From Pseudocercospora fijiensis CIRAD86 (lineage: Eukaryota > Ascomycota > Dothideomycetes > Mycosphaerellales > Mycosphaerellaceae), in assembly GCF_000340215.1 (NCBI RefSeq), contig NW_006921541.1, positions 243,876 to 307,875 on the forward strand: a stretch of DNA of 64,000 nt, read 5' to 3'. The translations under genes were made by a program, and so were the position numbers. The notes under the pieces are model-generated. The model did not search any database. It was given only the letters and a program-made list of their open reading frames with translations, and was not told the DNA's origin. This document shows, in pieces, positions 1-10,431 of this stretch (position 1 is the first letter of the stretch; each line of letters begins with the position of its first letter).

Positions 1-852
1 GCCTTGTTTTGCTATTAGGTAATAGGTATTTATGGATACGGAGGTTCTTTATACTAAGTATAACTATATCGCCTTGCTTAAAGGTTATTAGTATATAGCG
101 CTTATCGTAGTAGGTCTTTTAGTACTCTTAAGCCTTTGTTAGCTTCTTAGCTATCTTAGTATAGATTTCTCGCATCTTCTAGATACGTTCTATTGCCGCT
201 AGTATCTCTAGTACTTAACGCGCTTCCCTCTCCTTACGCTCGGCCTCGAGCGTTAGTAGGTCTTATAGTAAGGCAGCGTTTTCGCCTATTATAGCTATAT
301 AGGGTGAAACCTTAGTTAATAAGTGTACGCTATTATTGTATACGAATTCTGTAGGTTATAGTAGGTTAACCTAGTCTTTAGGGTTCTTATTAACATAGCT
401 GCGTAGGTACTACTATAGGGTAGTATTCTGCCTCTCTATTTAACCGTTAGTCTATAGATAGAAGGCTATTAATAGCCGATGCTTTAGTCTTAGCTATAGG
501 CATATTTCGCTCTAATAGTGCGATATTAGTATTAATCTACGATTAGACACTATTCCCTTAGGGGTCCCCTAATAGGTACAAAAGATATTATTCTATAGCG
601 CTTCTACTATATTAATAGTAGTCTAATCCTTCCGCGCCGGGATATATCGAGCGCCTTTAGTAAACCGATCTACTATAATAAGAATAGCATTAAAGACGTC
701 CTTGCTACCCCTACGCTTAGTAGGCGGAAGGCCTATAATAAAGTCTATTATAAGCTCTACAAATAGCTTCTTTAGAATAGGAAGTAAAGACAACTCGCTA
801 AATAGTAAGTGCTTTAGTGCTTTAATACGCTAGTATACTATATAGGTCTATA
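1..852 (-). pseudogene. G1 integrase core fragment
   Basis: Read on the minus strand, this is the catalytic and C-terminal part of a gypsy integrase. The same region in the sister element (about 36660-37500) reads with the DD35E landmarks: an IDRFTKGARYIP stretch, GIVSDRG, and a TDSxTERQN stretch. Trp and Gln positions are TAG/TAA. The right boundary is the LINE insertion point. The integrase would insert retroelement cDNA into chromatin, but this copy is dead. The gene continues beyond base 1. Confidence 0.8.
838..852. repeat. 15-bp target-site duplication, left copy (LINE)
   Basis: CTATATAGGTCTATA is found here and again at 5742-5756, exactly bracketing the LINE. The gypsy sister at about 37490-37515 is uninterrupted at this point. 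The length fits target-primed reverse transcription by a non-LTR element. Confidence 0.85.
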
Positions 853-880
853 ATAGTCTAAGAAGGAAAGGTCCTACGGA

Positions 881-2060
881 ATGGCAGCGAACAATTAGAG
901 ACGAAGGGAAGATAGTTAAGAAGGAAGGGAGGACGAATGGAAAGCACTATATACGAGGGTAGAGGAGGTACTAAAGGCGGAAGATAGAAGAACCCCTAAG
1001 AGGGCATATAGGATAATAATCTTAGAACTCCTTAGAGGACTGAAAGCAATCTACAACTAGGCAAGCTACGTAATTACAAAGGTAGCTAATACAGTCGTAG
1101 CAAAGATTACGAAGAAACAATAGGAGATAAGCCTAAACTACCGTACCTAGGCAGTAGTAGCTAGTTAGGAGGCGCTAAAACCCCCGAGGACAGTAGTTAG
1201 AGTCTACATTACGGACCTATAGGAGCAAAAGGAAATCTAAGGACTTATAGGGAAAGAGATTGTAGAAAGAATTGCAGTTAAAGAGGTAATTAGGGCTAGG
1301 AACGAAGGCAAAGGGGTAATTAAGCTGTTTATAGCACAAGAGCAGGACAAAAAGAAGCTAGAAACACAAAAAGAATAGACAACTAAGATAGGGAAAACAG
1401 CAAAGGTCTCCTAATAGCAATTCATAATTATAGCCTATAGTATAATAAGAAGCTTCAAGGAAGAATAGGATATTAAGAGCCTATAGAGACAAAACCAAGC
1501 TATATGCCTAGGCCTAAAGATTATAAAAGTGGTATAGATTAAAAGGAAAATCGAAGAGACTAAGAAGCAGTCCTCCCTAATTATCTAGGTAGGGAGTGTA
1601 GAGTAAGCTAATATAGTGCTAGACTAGGGGTTGTTCTAGGACTTTAAAAGATTAGAAACAGAGATATATAGAAGCAACTATAGGATAATGCAATGCTTCA
1701 AATGTTAATACTATAGATACTTAGTAGCTAAGTATACAAAGACAACCGATACCTGCTCCTATTATATAGGGGATTACTAGGTTAAAGAATGTAAAGTATA
1801 CAAGGGAGAAGCAAGATATATATACTATACTAAAAGACACCCTTCTTAGGCGAAGGAATGCCTAGTAAGAATACAGGCAGCTAGGAAGGCAAAGGAAGCT
1901 AGAATCAATATACTAAAAAGATACATAACAAGCTAGGGCAGCTAGGTATAGAAGCAACCTAGCTAAGTGCTATAAAAGAGGTCTAGGTAAGATAATAGGT
2001 TCACATTTAGGGCTTCACTAGCATAAGAGAGCTACTAGCAGCTAGGGAGACTAAGATACC
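881..2060 (+). pseudogene. LINE ORF1, gag-like RNA-binding protein with CCHC knuckles
   Basis: ATG at 881 opens a frame that stays continuous for about 370 codons if TAG/TAA are read through at Gln/Trp positions. The N-terminal part is charged and probably helical or coiled. Near 1690-1870 a cysteine-knuckle block follows: CFKC, then a degraded C-x-x-C around DTCSYYIGDY (two Cys now Tyr), then a third around YYTKRHPS with AKEC. This triple knuckle followed by a CLVR-like end is typical of Tad1 and I-clade ORF1 proteins, which bind the element RNA. The C-terminal limit is uncertain. Confidence 0.82.
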
Positions 2061-2179
2061 TTAATATTGTAGGAAAGGAAGCAGGGTAGATAAAGCTTAG
2101 TTAAATATTGGTCTAAAGTAAGGGAAGACTAAAGGAAAACTTATAGGGAAACGAAATAGATAAAACCTAATAAACATTG

Positions 2180-5100
2180 CAACATTACTAAACATTATAT
2201 AGTACAATGTCAATAAGAGCAAAGATAAGGTATAGAGGAGCTTCCTTTAAGCACTAAACCTAAAAGAACATTATATTATTGCAATCTAAGAGCCCTAGCT
2301 CAACCTATATATAAAGAGACTAGCAATAGTTAAAGACCTAAGATACTACCCAATTATCTACAACTAGGGAGCCCTAAGGACATACATCTATATTAGTAAG
2401 GAGATAGATACAGAAACCTAGTAGGCTATACTATAGGAGGATAGGGACCTAATATTAGTTTAAGTAGAGACATCCTAAGGTACACTCTAAGTCTACTATA
2501 TATACAACCCACTACTAGACTCAAGAAGCAGTACCTAACTAAAAACCCTAGAAAGACTACCTAGAGTTATCTAGGGGAATACCTATCAAATCCTACTTAG
2601 GGATTTCAACCTCTACTACCCCCTCTAGGGCTTAGACTTTACCCTAGCTTACTACTTCCTAGTAGGAAGACTAATTAACATATTAGAGAGGGAAGGAATA
2701 GAAATTGTTATCCTAAAGGGACTGATTACTTAGGAGGCAAGAGGAAGCAGTAGCACACTAGACCTATACTTTATATTATATCAGATTAGGAATAGGATTA
2801 CAAGATATAGGGTTAACTAGGAACTAGAAGAATTATTAGACTACTTCCCGGTATAGATTAAGCTGAATGTCTAAGCTAATTAGGAAAGGGAACTAGAGGA
2901 GAAGCTTAACTAGAAAGGTGCCTAATAGGGCAGGATTAGGGAGGAACTAGAAAGGGACCTAAAACTAGAGGAACTCTTAACAAAGCACCTACTAAGGCTA
3001 GAGGACATTAATAAGGCAGTAGAAGAACTAATAGGAATCCTAAAACAGGTAGCTAGGAAGCATACTCTAGCAAAGAAACATTTACTATACTAGCAGCTAT
3101 ACTAGACTAGTAAGTATATAAGGAAGGTTAAAGTAGCAAGGAAGGCTAGGAGGCAGTAGACATAAACCTATACCTAGGAAGCATAGGACAACTATAACAA
3201 AGCCTACTAGGAAAAGAAGATCTAGATTAAGAAAGACAAGATATAAGAATAGAGATCTATAATAGGAATGATTATAAAGAAACTAGAGGAGATATAGAGG
3301 ATAGCTAAATAGGTAAGGAGACCTAAACAGGACAAGGATATACTACTACAATTCCCGGACATTATAGACTAACAAGGACAAATGCAGACTATAATAGAAG
3401 GGAAAGTAAGAGCCCTAGGCCAACACTTCTTCTATAAAAAAGTACAAGCAGACCTATTAGACATAAAGGAGAAAGAATAAGAGACTCTACTGCTAGGTAT
3501 ACTAAGAGATACCTAGGTTAAACCCGAAACCATTAAAAGGATCCTAAAGAAAATTCTAGGCAATAAGGCACTAGGAGAAGACAAGATCTACAACAAACTT
3601 CTAAAAGCATATAGGAAGGGGCTAGCCCTAGCACTAGCTAATATCTTTTTATAAAGCCTAGTACTAGGATACTACCTAAGACTATTTAGGAAGTCCCTAA
3701 CAGTAGTACTAAGGAAGCCCTAGAAGGAAGACTATATATAGCTTAAGGCCTATAGACCAATAGCCCTACTTAATATAATAGGCAAGGTACTAGAAAAAAT
3801 TGTCGCTAAAAGGCTAATAACCTTTACCGAGGAAAGGAACATCCTTCCTAAAGGCTAGATAGGAGGAAGAAAGAAGAGGTTAATACTAACAGCTATAGAA
3901 CTAATTACAGAACAGATCAAGCATATCTAGTACTATAGTTAGAACTAGGTAGCAACCCTCCTCTCCCTCGATATCTTAGGAGCCTTTAACAATATCTCTT
4001 ATAAAAGGCTCCTATATATACTTAAACAGAAAGCTATACTAAACTAGATAGTCTAATTTATCTAGTCCTTCCTATAGGAAAGATCAATATAGCTTATTCT
4101 AGGCAAATTCAAATTAGACCTAATGCTAACTAAAAAGGGAATCCCCTAAGGATTAACACTCTCCTTAATCCTCTTCTTTATCTTTATAGTAGACCTACTC
4201 CTACTCCTAGAATCAAAAAACATATTAGTATTAGGGTTTATAGATAATACAAACATCCTAGCCTAGTCTAAGACAACAGAAACTAACTGCAAGATCCTAG
4301 AAGAGAAGCACTAGGAATATAAAAAATAGGCAAGGAGGTATAGAGCAAAATTCGCCCTAGAAAAGTACTAGCTTATCCACTTTAGTAAGGCTAAATCAAC
4401 CTACAATATAAAGCAATCAATTACTATCTAAGGCTTTAAAACCTAACTATTAGTAGAGCTTAGGGTACTAGGGATCTAGCTAGATCCAAAACTGAATTAG
4501 GGACTACAAGTAAAGAAGGCAAAGCAGAGGGCAGATACTAATATATAATCTATTAATAGGCTTATAGCCTCTATATAGGGGGCTACATTCGAGAAAGCTA
4601 AAGTTATATACAAAGCAATTGTCAAGCTAGTAATGCTATATAGAGCACAGATATAGATAGCCTAAGAGAAAACACTAAAGAGGATTAAGCAACTAGTTAG
4701 CAGGTCCTAAACCTAAAGCCTAAAGAAAATCCTAGGAGTATATAAAACTATACTAACAAGGGTAGTAGAAATAGAATTAGGGATCCTACTAGTTAAACAA
4801 TACTTTAAGGGACTAAGATACTAATATGCAGTAAAGACAATAGAATACCTAGCCTAATAGACTATCTAAAAGGTACTAGACAAGATAAAAGCCTAGTACA
4901 TTAGGACTAGGAGGCGAGATAGACTACAAATGACTCCCTAGAAAGTTAAAGACCTAGAGCAATATAGAGTCTTAACAAGAGAAATGCTAGAGAAAGAGCT
5001 TTAGGGACTAAATACAAGGCTAAAAGAAGATAAGCTAAAGGGAGAGAAACAAAGCCTAGCAGAATCAATTGCTAAACACCTATAGGAGCAGGAATAGAAC

Positions 5101-5540
5101 AAAACACAAGTCAGACTAGGAACCCTAAAGGCACTAATCAAATTTAGTCAATATAACTACTAGCTCTATAAGGACCTAAATAGGGCCGAGGCAAGCCTAG
5201 CTATCTAAATTAGATCTAAATACATTAGACTTAGATCTTACCTATTTAGAAGAAACGTCTTAGGAATTGAAAGCAGAGCTTACTAATATAGCTACTAATC
5301 TCAGAACCCTAAGTATATGCTGCTAGTCTGCCCTTAATAGTTAGAAGGTAGAAGTGATTAGAGACTAAAAGCAATAGAAAGGGAATACGATAAGCTAATC
5401 TAGAGCAAAGAAGACCTAAAGAGGATAGTAAAGTAGATTATTAAACAGGGATTTGTACAACAATTCGTACTAGCAAGGGAAACTAAGGAGTAGATAAGAA
5501 GGAGGGAAGAAGAGGGGGAAAGAAGGGCAGGGCAGTAGGC
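2180..5540 (+). pseudogene. LINE ORF2: endonuclease, reverse transcriptase and C-terminal zinc motif
   Basis: One frame of about 1,100 codons broken by Gln/Trp stops. The endonuclease starts with a QYNVNKSKDKV stretch and has AIQEP near 2285 and the DFN motif near 2605 (His next to it now Tyr). The RT has KAYRPIALLNIIGKVLEKI near 3745, motif A LSLDILGAFNNIS near 3970, motif B GIPQG near 4145, and motif C as FIDNTN near 4240, where FxDDTN is expected, so the second catalytic Asp is changed. The C-terminal LRSYLFRRNVLG block and a degraded CxC...H...C knuckle lie near 5230-5335. This matches Tad1-family ORF2. The gene nicks target DNA and copies the element RNA into it. Confidence 0.92.
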
Positions 5541-5741
5541 AAGGTAGTTAGAGGGTAACAACTATAACACTAGTGCACCCTAGAGGAAGGAAAATAAGGA
5601 AACGAGGAAGATTAACACTTATAAATAGGACAGGAGAGAGGTTTTTACTAACTAAGTTGGTTTCCTACCCAAAACAATACATAGAAACAGACCTACATAG
5701 GCCGAAAGGCACTACAACAGGCAAATGAAATATCTATCTAT

Positions 5742-5756
5742 CTATATAGGTCTATA
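5742..5756. repeat. 15-bp target-site duplication, right copy (LINE)
   Basis: Second copy of CTATATAGGTCTATA (see 838-852). G1 sequence resumes immediately to the right. Confidence 0.85.
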
Positions 5757-6618
5757 TATATTCTTTTATATACCGTTTACTATTCGGCTAGTAGTATATA
5801 CGCGATAGTAGCTCGTACGACCTCTCTATACTATAGTAACTAGCAAGCTTACTATTATAGTGCCGCTTTAAAAGCTCTTATCTAATCGATTGTTTAGCGG
5901 GGATATAGTATCTGCCCTTAAACTTTAAGTAACCCTTATTATCGATCGACTAGTTACTCTTACTAGATCGAGTCGTTCGCCTACTTACAAGCTTATTAAT
6001 ACGTTTAATAGCAAAGGCGTCCCTCTGCTAAGTACGTAATAGCTTATCTATAAACGATTAATTATCCCTATTTGTAAGGTTATTTAATAGTATCCTTACT
6101 ATCGAACGAGGTACGTATTATATATATCTAATAGTACTAGCAGCCGGAATAACTATAACCTCTTCTATAGTGCTATCGCTATAGATAGCAATATCTTTAA
6201 TCGAGTCGTTATAGCTCGAGCGATCTACGTCCTTTCTAACGCGTACTAGAAGAACGACAACTCCGCTATAGTATTTATTGCTACCGTAGGGTCCGGAAGT
6301 CCGCTTATCCTACGCTTACTTATTAATAATACGAGCTATAGCAATCTTATACTATAGGATTAGAAATAATAAATTAATATACTAAGTCTCGCTATCGTAA
6401 TTAGGTCGCCTCGGTAGGCTATTAGTAGGGTTACTTACGCCTAGCCGATATAATATATTAAAATCGATCCCGGCGAGGTAGACGGCCTATCTAGCCTGTC
6501 GACCTATAACCCTTATAATCTTAGTAATACTACGCAGGTTGTTATAGTCTATACAGACCTAAATTGTATACTAAGCACTATCGAGATAGTAGCGCTAATA
6601 CTTAAAGGCTTCTACGAT
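5757..6618 (-). pseudogene. G1 pol fragment: RNase H to integrase zinc-domain region
   Basis: The minus-strand reading aligns with 37515-38370 of the sister element. It carries the end of RNase H and the linker into the integrase HHCC domain. The DNA still shows blocks shared with the sister, such as gaccggcctatctagcct-like stretches. The right end is cut by the hAT composite at 6619. Frames contain many TAG/TAA codons. No independent function. Confidence 0.8.
6611..6618. repeat. 8-bp target-site duplication, left (hAT composite)
   Basis: TCTACGAT directly precedes the terminal TAGACCCC of the transposon and is found again at 27034-27041 just outside the right terminus. An 8-bp duplication is diagnostic of the hAT superfamily. 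Confidence 0.88.
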
Positions 6619-6690
6619 TAGACCCCGTAGTAGTTCGGGTTAGTTTAGTTTAGTTAGACCCCGTAGTAGTTCGGGTTAGTTTGGTTTAGT
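6619..6690. repeat. Left terminal inverted repeat, first 36 bp duplicated in tandem
   Basis: TAGACCCCGTAGTAGTTCGG starts at 6619 and again at 6655, separated by 36 bp. GTTTAGTTTGCTAAGCC-type sequence follows. The matching right end is at 27011-27033 in inverted orientation. The terminal duplication is absent from the internal junction at 16765. Confidence 0.8.
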
Positions 6691-6783
6691 TTGCTAAGCC
6701 GAAGATCTAGTTTGGTTTAGGTTGGTTTGCTAAGCAACTATAAGAGTAGCTGGTTCGAACTATAGAATTTATCGGTTTCTAAG

Positions 6784-7189
6784 AAGTGTAAGAATGTCTA
6801 CGTAACTCGAAGCAAGCCCTTTATAAGATACGAGAGTGTAGCCGGCAGCGTAGCCGGCGTTTTTCAGTTGTAGGAAGGTACTTATATAACCCTAAATCTA
6901 TAGGCAATTAGCTAAAGGCACTAACTAATCAAAAGCATATATACAGACAAGCTATTATAGTTTAGTTTAGAAACTGCACTTATTAGAAGTATAAGAATGT
7001 CTACGTAACTCGAAGCAAGCCCTTTATAAGATACGAGAGTGTAGCCGGTAGCGTAGCCGGCATTTTTCAGTTATAGGAAGGTACTTATATAACCCTAAAT
7101 CTATAGACAATTAGCTAAGGGCACTAACTAATTAAAAGCATATATATATATAAGCTATTATAGTTCAGTTTAGAAACTGTACTTATTAG
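6784..7189. repeat. 203-bp subterminal tandem duplication (unit A only)
   Basis: Two copies with a period of 203 bp, anchored on AGAATGTCTACGTAACTCG at 6791 and 6994. Each contains a pair of TAGCCGGC-type motifs. Unit B has a single copy (about 16864-17290, split by a solo LTR). The two copies differ mainly by C-to-T and G-to-A changes. Confidence 0.85.
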
Positions 7190-7282
7190 GTATGAATTTT
7201 ATTCTTTCGCTCGCTATTCAATTCCCTAACTGCTCGGTAGAATATTATTATCTAGATCTAGGTAGAACTCATCGATTTCCCT

Positions 7283-7840
7283 AGAAGTCCTCCTCCTTAA
7301 GAAGTTCTAATGCTTTCCTACCGAACTATTCGATAATATTAAGTACTAGGACAGCTCCTCCCTCGGTATCGGCACAGTATACAAAAGAGCTATAAGGCAG
7401 CTCTATAGAACGTTCTACTAGTTACTCGCTATACTAAGGCCGAATACTAGTTCGTTCCTTAGAACTCTTAGTTATTTAGGAGATATAAAGGGTAGGGCAG
7501 GTAGTAACTTCGTATTATATAAGGAGGTAGAGGCTGCTATAGAAGAGGCCTTTAACCTATAGAAGATAGTAAAAGATATAGAGGTAGCTGCAGGTCTAGG
7601 TACCTAGTTGAATTTCTAGTAGGTAGAGTATAAGGATATTTAGAGGGAGTATTAGGTAGAGTTGCGAAGGCAGATATATAATATGCTCTAGAAAACAGGG
7701 ATAGTGCCTATAACTATAACTATTAGGCTCTTCAACCTTCCTTATTTTTCCCTATTTTCTTTTTATAAAAATCTAAACTAATACAAATTAACCGGAATGT
7801 CTATCTTCTTTTAGTTCTTTAAAAAACCTAGTAGCGTAGC
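7283..7840 (+). pseudogene. Unidentified plus-strand frame in hAT unit A
   Basis: A plus-strand reading of about 180 codons with stops only as TAG where Gln/Trp are likely. It includes the segments SSLGIGTVYKRAIRQLY, FLRTLSYLGDIKGRAGSNF and VLYKEVEAAIEEAFN, and it looks mostly helical. It faces the other genes of the unit. A good intron acceptor (TACTAAC...TTTTAG, about 7893-7908) lies downstream, so a further exon is possible. A four-copy 12-bp TAGCCGGC array follows at about 7838-7880. I do not recognise the family. Conservation of the frame in unit B (17371) supports coding. Confidence 0.5.
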
Positions 7841-8191
7841 CGGCAGCGTAGCCGGCAGCGTAGCCGGCAGCGTAGCCGGCCTTTTTACTCCTTAGTACTA
7901 ACGGGATTTTAGGAGACTTCTATTCTATACGGCTAATAAAGTATACTATACTATATATATATGCTTAGAGAGTATTTAGAGCGCGGTATACAGCGCCGTA
8001 TAACAGCGGCTTATTTCGTATATAGAAAAGCTTATAGATAATACTACGAATATCCTTCCTACTAGAATATCTATCCTATCTAGTACCGTCTCGAATATAG
8101 ACATTCTAGCCTTTTAGAATCTAATCGAGTGCTTTGAAATCCTTGTCTATAATCGTTATACGCTTCGCGTAGATAGCTATAAGGTTAACCG

Positions 8192-8239
8192 CTAAAATAG
8201 TATTAGTATAGTCCGAAAAGAGGTAGAAGAGAAATATAT
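8192..8239 (-). other. H3-1 intron 2 (unit A), 48 bp
   Basis: Donor GTATAT (seen in unit B; ATATAT in A), a branch ACTAAT and acceptor TTTTAG. Removal joins ...TTC-GAA-T to CG-GTT-AAC, giving FESVNL, which aligns with the FEDTNL region of H3. No TAGCCGGC motif is present in it. Confidence 0.8.
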
Positions 8240-8422
8240 ATTCGAAGATACGAACTAGGTAGGCTTCTATAGCCTCTTAAAGGGCGCCTATCGCGGAGGC
8301 TTAGAAGCGAAGGTCCGTTCTATAATCCTAGGCAATTTCGCGAATAAGTCGTTAGAAAGGAGCTTTGCGGATTAGGAGCTTAGAACTCTTCTAATACTAC
8401 CGAATCTAACGGAGGGCTACGG

Positions 8423-8537
8423 CTAAAGAAGGATTAGTAAAAAGACAGTAAGAATGCCGGCTACGCTACCGGCTACGCTACCGGCTACGCTACCGGCTAC
8501 GCTGCCGGCTACGCTACCGGTTATAAATAGGACTTAC
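8423..8537 (-). other. H3-1 intron 1 (unit A), filled by a TAGCCGGC array
   Basis: Donor GTAAGT (complement of 8532-8537), branch TACTAAT and acceptor CTTTAG (ending at 8423). Splicing joins GGA-A to CC-GTA-GCC, restoring the H3 GTVALR motif exactly, which is strong proof of the intron. About five 12-bp units of the GCCGGC/TACGCT type fill it. Unit B has a shorter array here (79 bp) and its donor reads ATAAGT. Confidence 0.85.
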
Positions 8538-8809
8538 TTCCTAGGCGCTATCGACGCTTCGCACGATTACTACTAGTAGCAGAAGCGCTAGTTATCGTCT
8601 TACGTAGAGCCTTGCCCGCCGTTGTCTTACGCGGAGCCTTACTCGCGACGCCCTTTCTAGTACCGGAGCTAGCGGTAGTAGTAGCAGCTCTCTTAAGTTA
8701 ATGTACTATACTCGTTCTACTATTTCCGGTCTTATTGCGACCCGTAGAAGTACTAGGTCCCTTCTTATAAGGCGTCGTAACTTAGTTAAGTAGACTCGCT
8801 ATTATAAAA

Positions 8810-9343
8810 GTCGTCGAATTGAGGAAAAAAGTGCGTTACGAAGGTATACGAAGGCGCGCGCGGAGCGAGGGTATTACGGAGGTAGTAGATATAGAGCGTA
8901 GAGGTATAGGTATCGATACGAAGGTTGAATATAGCGGTAGTATCGCGGTATCGCTAGGTAATAGAGTAAGCTTCGCGTAAGCCTACATTATAGTAACGTT
9001 AGAGCAAGGAAAGAAGGTAGGTACGGCTAAAAAAGGCAGGTACGGCTAAAAAAGGCAGGTACGGTAGACTTTGAAATATAGCCGGTATATATAGCCGGTA
9101 TAGTAATAGGCGAAAGCCTCCTTTTAATAAATAGCCGGCGTAATAATAGTATCCTACTATAGTATAGATATTCTTTAGTAATGCCTTTACTAGCTATAGT
9201 AATCTTATAAGTAACCTAGGCCTATTGCTAGTAAATATAAGAAATATTAGATAGGCTATACTAAACAAGCTAGTTATTTAGTAGGAAAAGGCCTACTACC
9301 GTCTCTATATGCCGGCTACGAGTGCCGGCTATCGCTCTAAATT
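8810..9343. other. Intergenic stretch between H3-1 and the 361-bp repeats (unit A)
   Basis: No convincing gene. It holds a short tandem of GGTACGGCTAAAAAAGGCA (about 9018-9062) and TAGCCGG motifs at 9074-9100, 9132 and 9309-9330. It lies upstream of H3-1 on the minus strand and so probably contains its promoter. No TATA box could be trusted in such TpA-rich DNA. Confidence 0.5.
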
Positions 9344-10065
9344 CAACTCCGCCCTATCTCGGAGGCTAAGGTACCGAGCGGAAACCCTATAGCTTATATT
9401 TACTCGGTTATCGCGGAGCGCTTATAGGTAAGGTATTAGAAAAGAGTATAAAAAGTACGAGAAGAGTATCCTAGGATATAGGTCGTAAGTGAATAAGAGT
9501 AGTACGCCTAGTTATTTATATAGTACGTTACTCTATACGACTAAGAGCCTATATTATCTTATGCTTCGCTTATAAGACCTCGACTCTACTAGCATACTAT
9601 CGATCTCCTCCTCGGTCGCTAATACGCTGTCTTAATTCTTCTTCGAGTTGCCGGACTTAGTACGTATCTATAGCTATGTAATAGCGCTACGTATTATAGA
9701 GAATCAACTCCGCCGTATCTCGAAGGCTAAGGTACCGAGCGGAAATCCTATAGCTTACATTTACTCGGTTATCGCGGAGCGATTATAGGTAAGGTATTAG
9801 AAAAGAGTATAAAAAGTACGAGAAGAGTATCCTAGGATATAGGTCGTAAGTAAATAAGAGTAGTACGCCTAGTTATTTATATAGTACGTTACTCTATACA
9901 ACTAAGAGCCTATATTATCTTATACTTCGCTTATAAGACCTCGACTCTACTAGTATACTATCGATCTCCTCCTCGGTCGCTAATACGCTATCTTAATTCT
10001 TCTTCGAGTTGCCGGACTTAGTACGTATCTATAGCTATATAATAGCGCTACGTATTATAGAGAAT
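9344..10065. repeat. 361-bp tandem duplication (unit A), possible coding remnant
   Basis: Copies 9344-9704 and 9705-10065 are about 95% alike and start at CAACTCCGCC. A plus-strand reading gives KAKVPSGNPIAYIYSVIAERL and then a Lys/Arg/Glu-rich helix-like stretch (KVREEYPRI). A minus-strand reading is also fairly open. I could not decide the strand or recognise a family. Unit B has the same duplication with a 353-bp period. Confidence 0.75.
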
Positions 10066-10431
10066 TTCTCGTTAAAGTTTCTCTCTCGTAGGCTTGCTAT
10101 CTACCTCGTAGTATAGAGGATTAAAGTACTAATACTAAAGAATCTCCTTATAGTTAGGATGCTAGGGCTCCTTAGGACCTTTATATTTTAGGTCTAAATA
10201 GAGACGTATTATAAACGTTCTATCGCCCTTTCGCTTACTACTCGCTAGATCGCGATATACGAAGAAACTAATCTAAATATAGCTCGTCTCTATAATAGCC
10301 GGGTAAATATAGAGCGCTAGGTTTCTACTTCGTACCTTAGATTTAGGGACGGCGCGGAGATAAAATCAGAAATATAGCCGGCACCTATAGCCGGCAAAAG
10401 GATACGAAAATAGGCCTCCTCTTAGGTTAAT

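Larger units (their letters stand above)
853..5741 (+). mobile_element. Tad1-like non-LTR retrotransposon (LINE), full length, RIP-inactivated
   Basis: A 4.9-kb plus-strand element with the two-ORF layout of the fungal Tad1 clade. ORF1 has zinc knuckles. ORF2 has an apurinic-type endonuclease, a reverse transcriptase and a C-terminal Cys/His motif. It ends in a short TATC-type simple tail (about 5728-5741) and is flanked by a 15-bp duplication. It lies inside the integrase region of G1, so it is younger than G1. Its base use differs from its surroundings: purine-rich coding strand, few CpG, and CAA/ACA retained more often than in the gypsy and hAT DNA. This suggests a different origin of composition or milder RIP. 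Confidence 0.92.
8076..8802 (-). pseudogene. H3-1 (unit A): histone H3-like gene with two introns
   Basis: A histone H3 homologue carried by the transposon. Exon 1 (8802-8538) starts at an ATA in place of ATG followed by GCG, has an N-terminal extension of about 50 residues, then an H3-like tail: TRKGVASK, then APRKTTAGKALRK, which lines up with H3 residues 7-27 and keeps Lys at positions 9, 14, 18, 23 and 27. Exon 2 (8422-8240) opens with GTVALR, then an IRxY(Q)KSS helix, LLIRKAPF, REIAxDYRTDLRF, and SAIGAL with EAYLV. Exon 3 (8191-8076) has VNLIAIYAKRITI. Loop 1 has canonical H3 length, so it is not obviously a centromeric H3. The C terminus diverges after the last helix. The frame stops are TAG/TAA at Gln/Trp sites. 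Homology is near certain; function is unknown. Confidence 0.88.

Noticed and set aside
8456..8522. GCCGGC arrays considered as CRISPR-like repeats
   Set aside because: Units of 12-14 bp without unique spacers, located inside eukaryotic introns.
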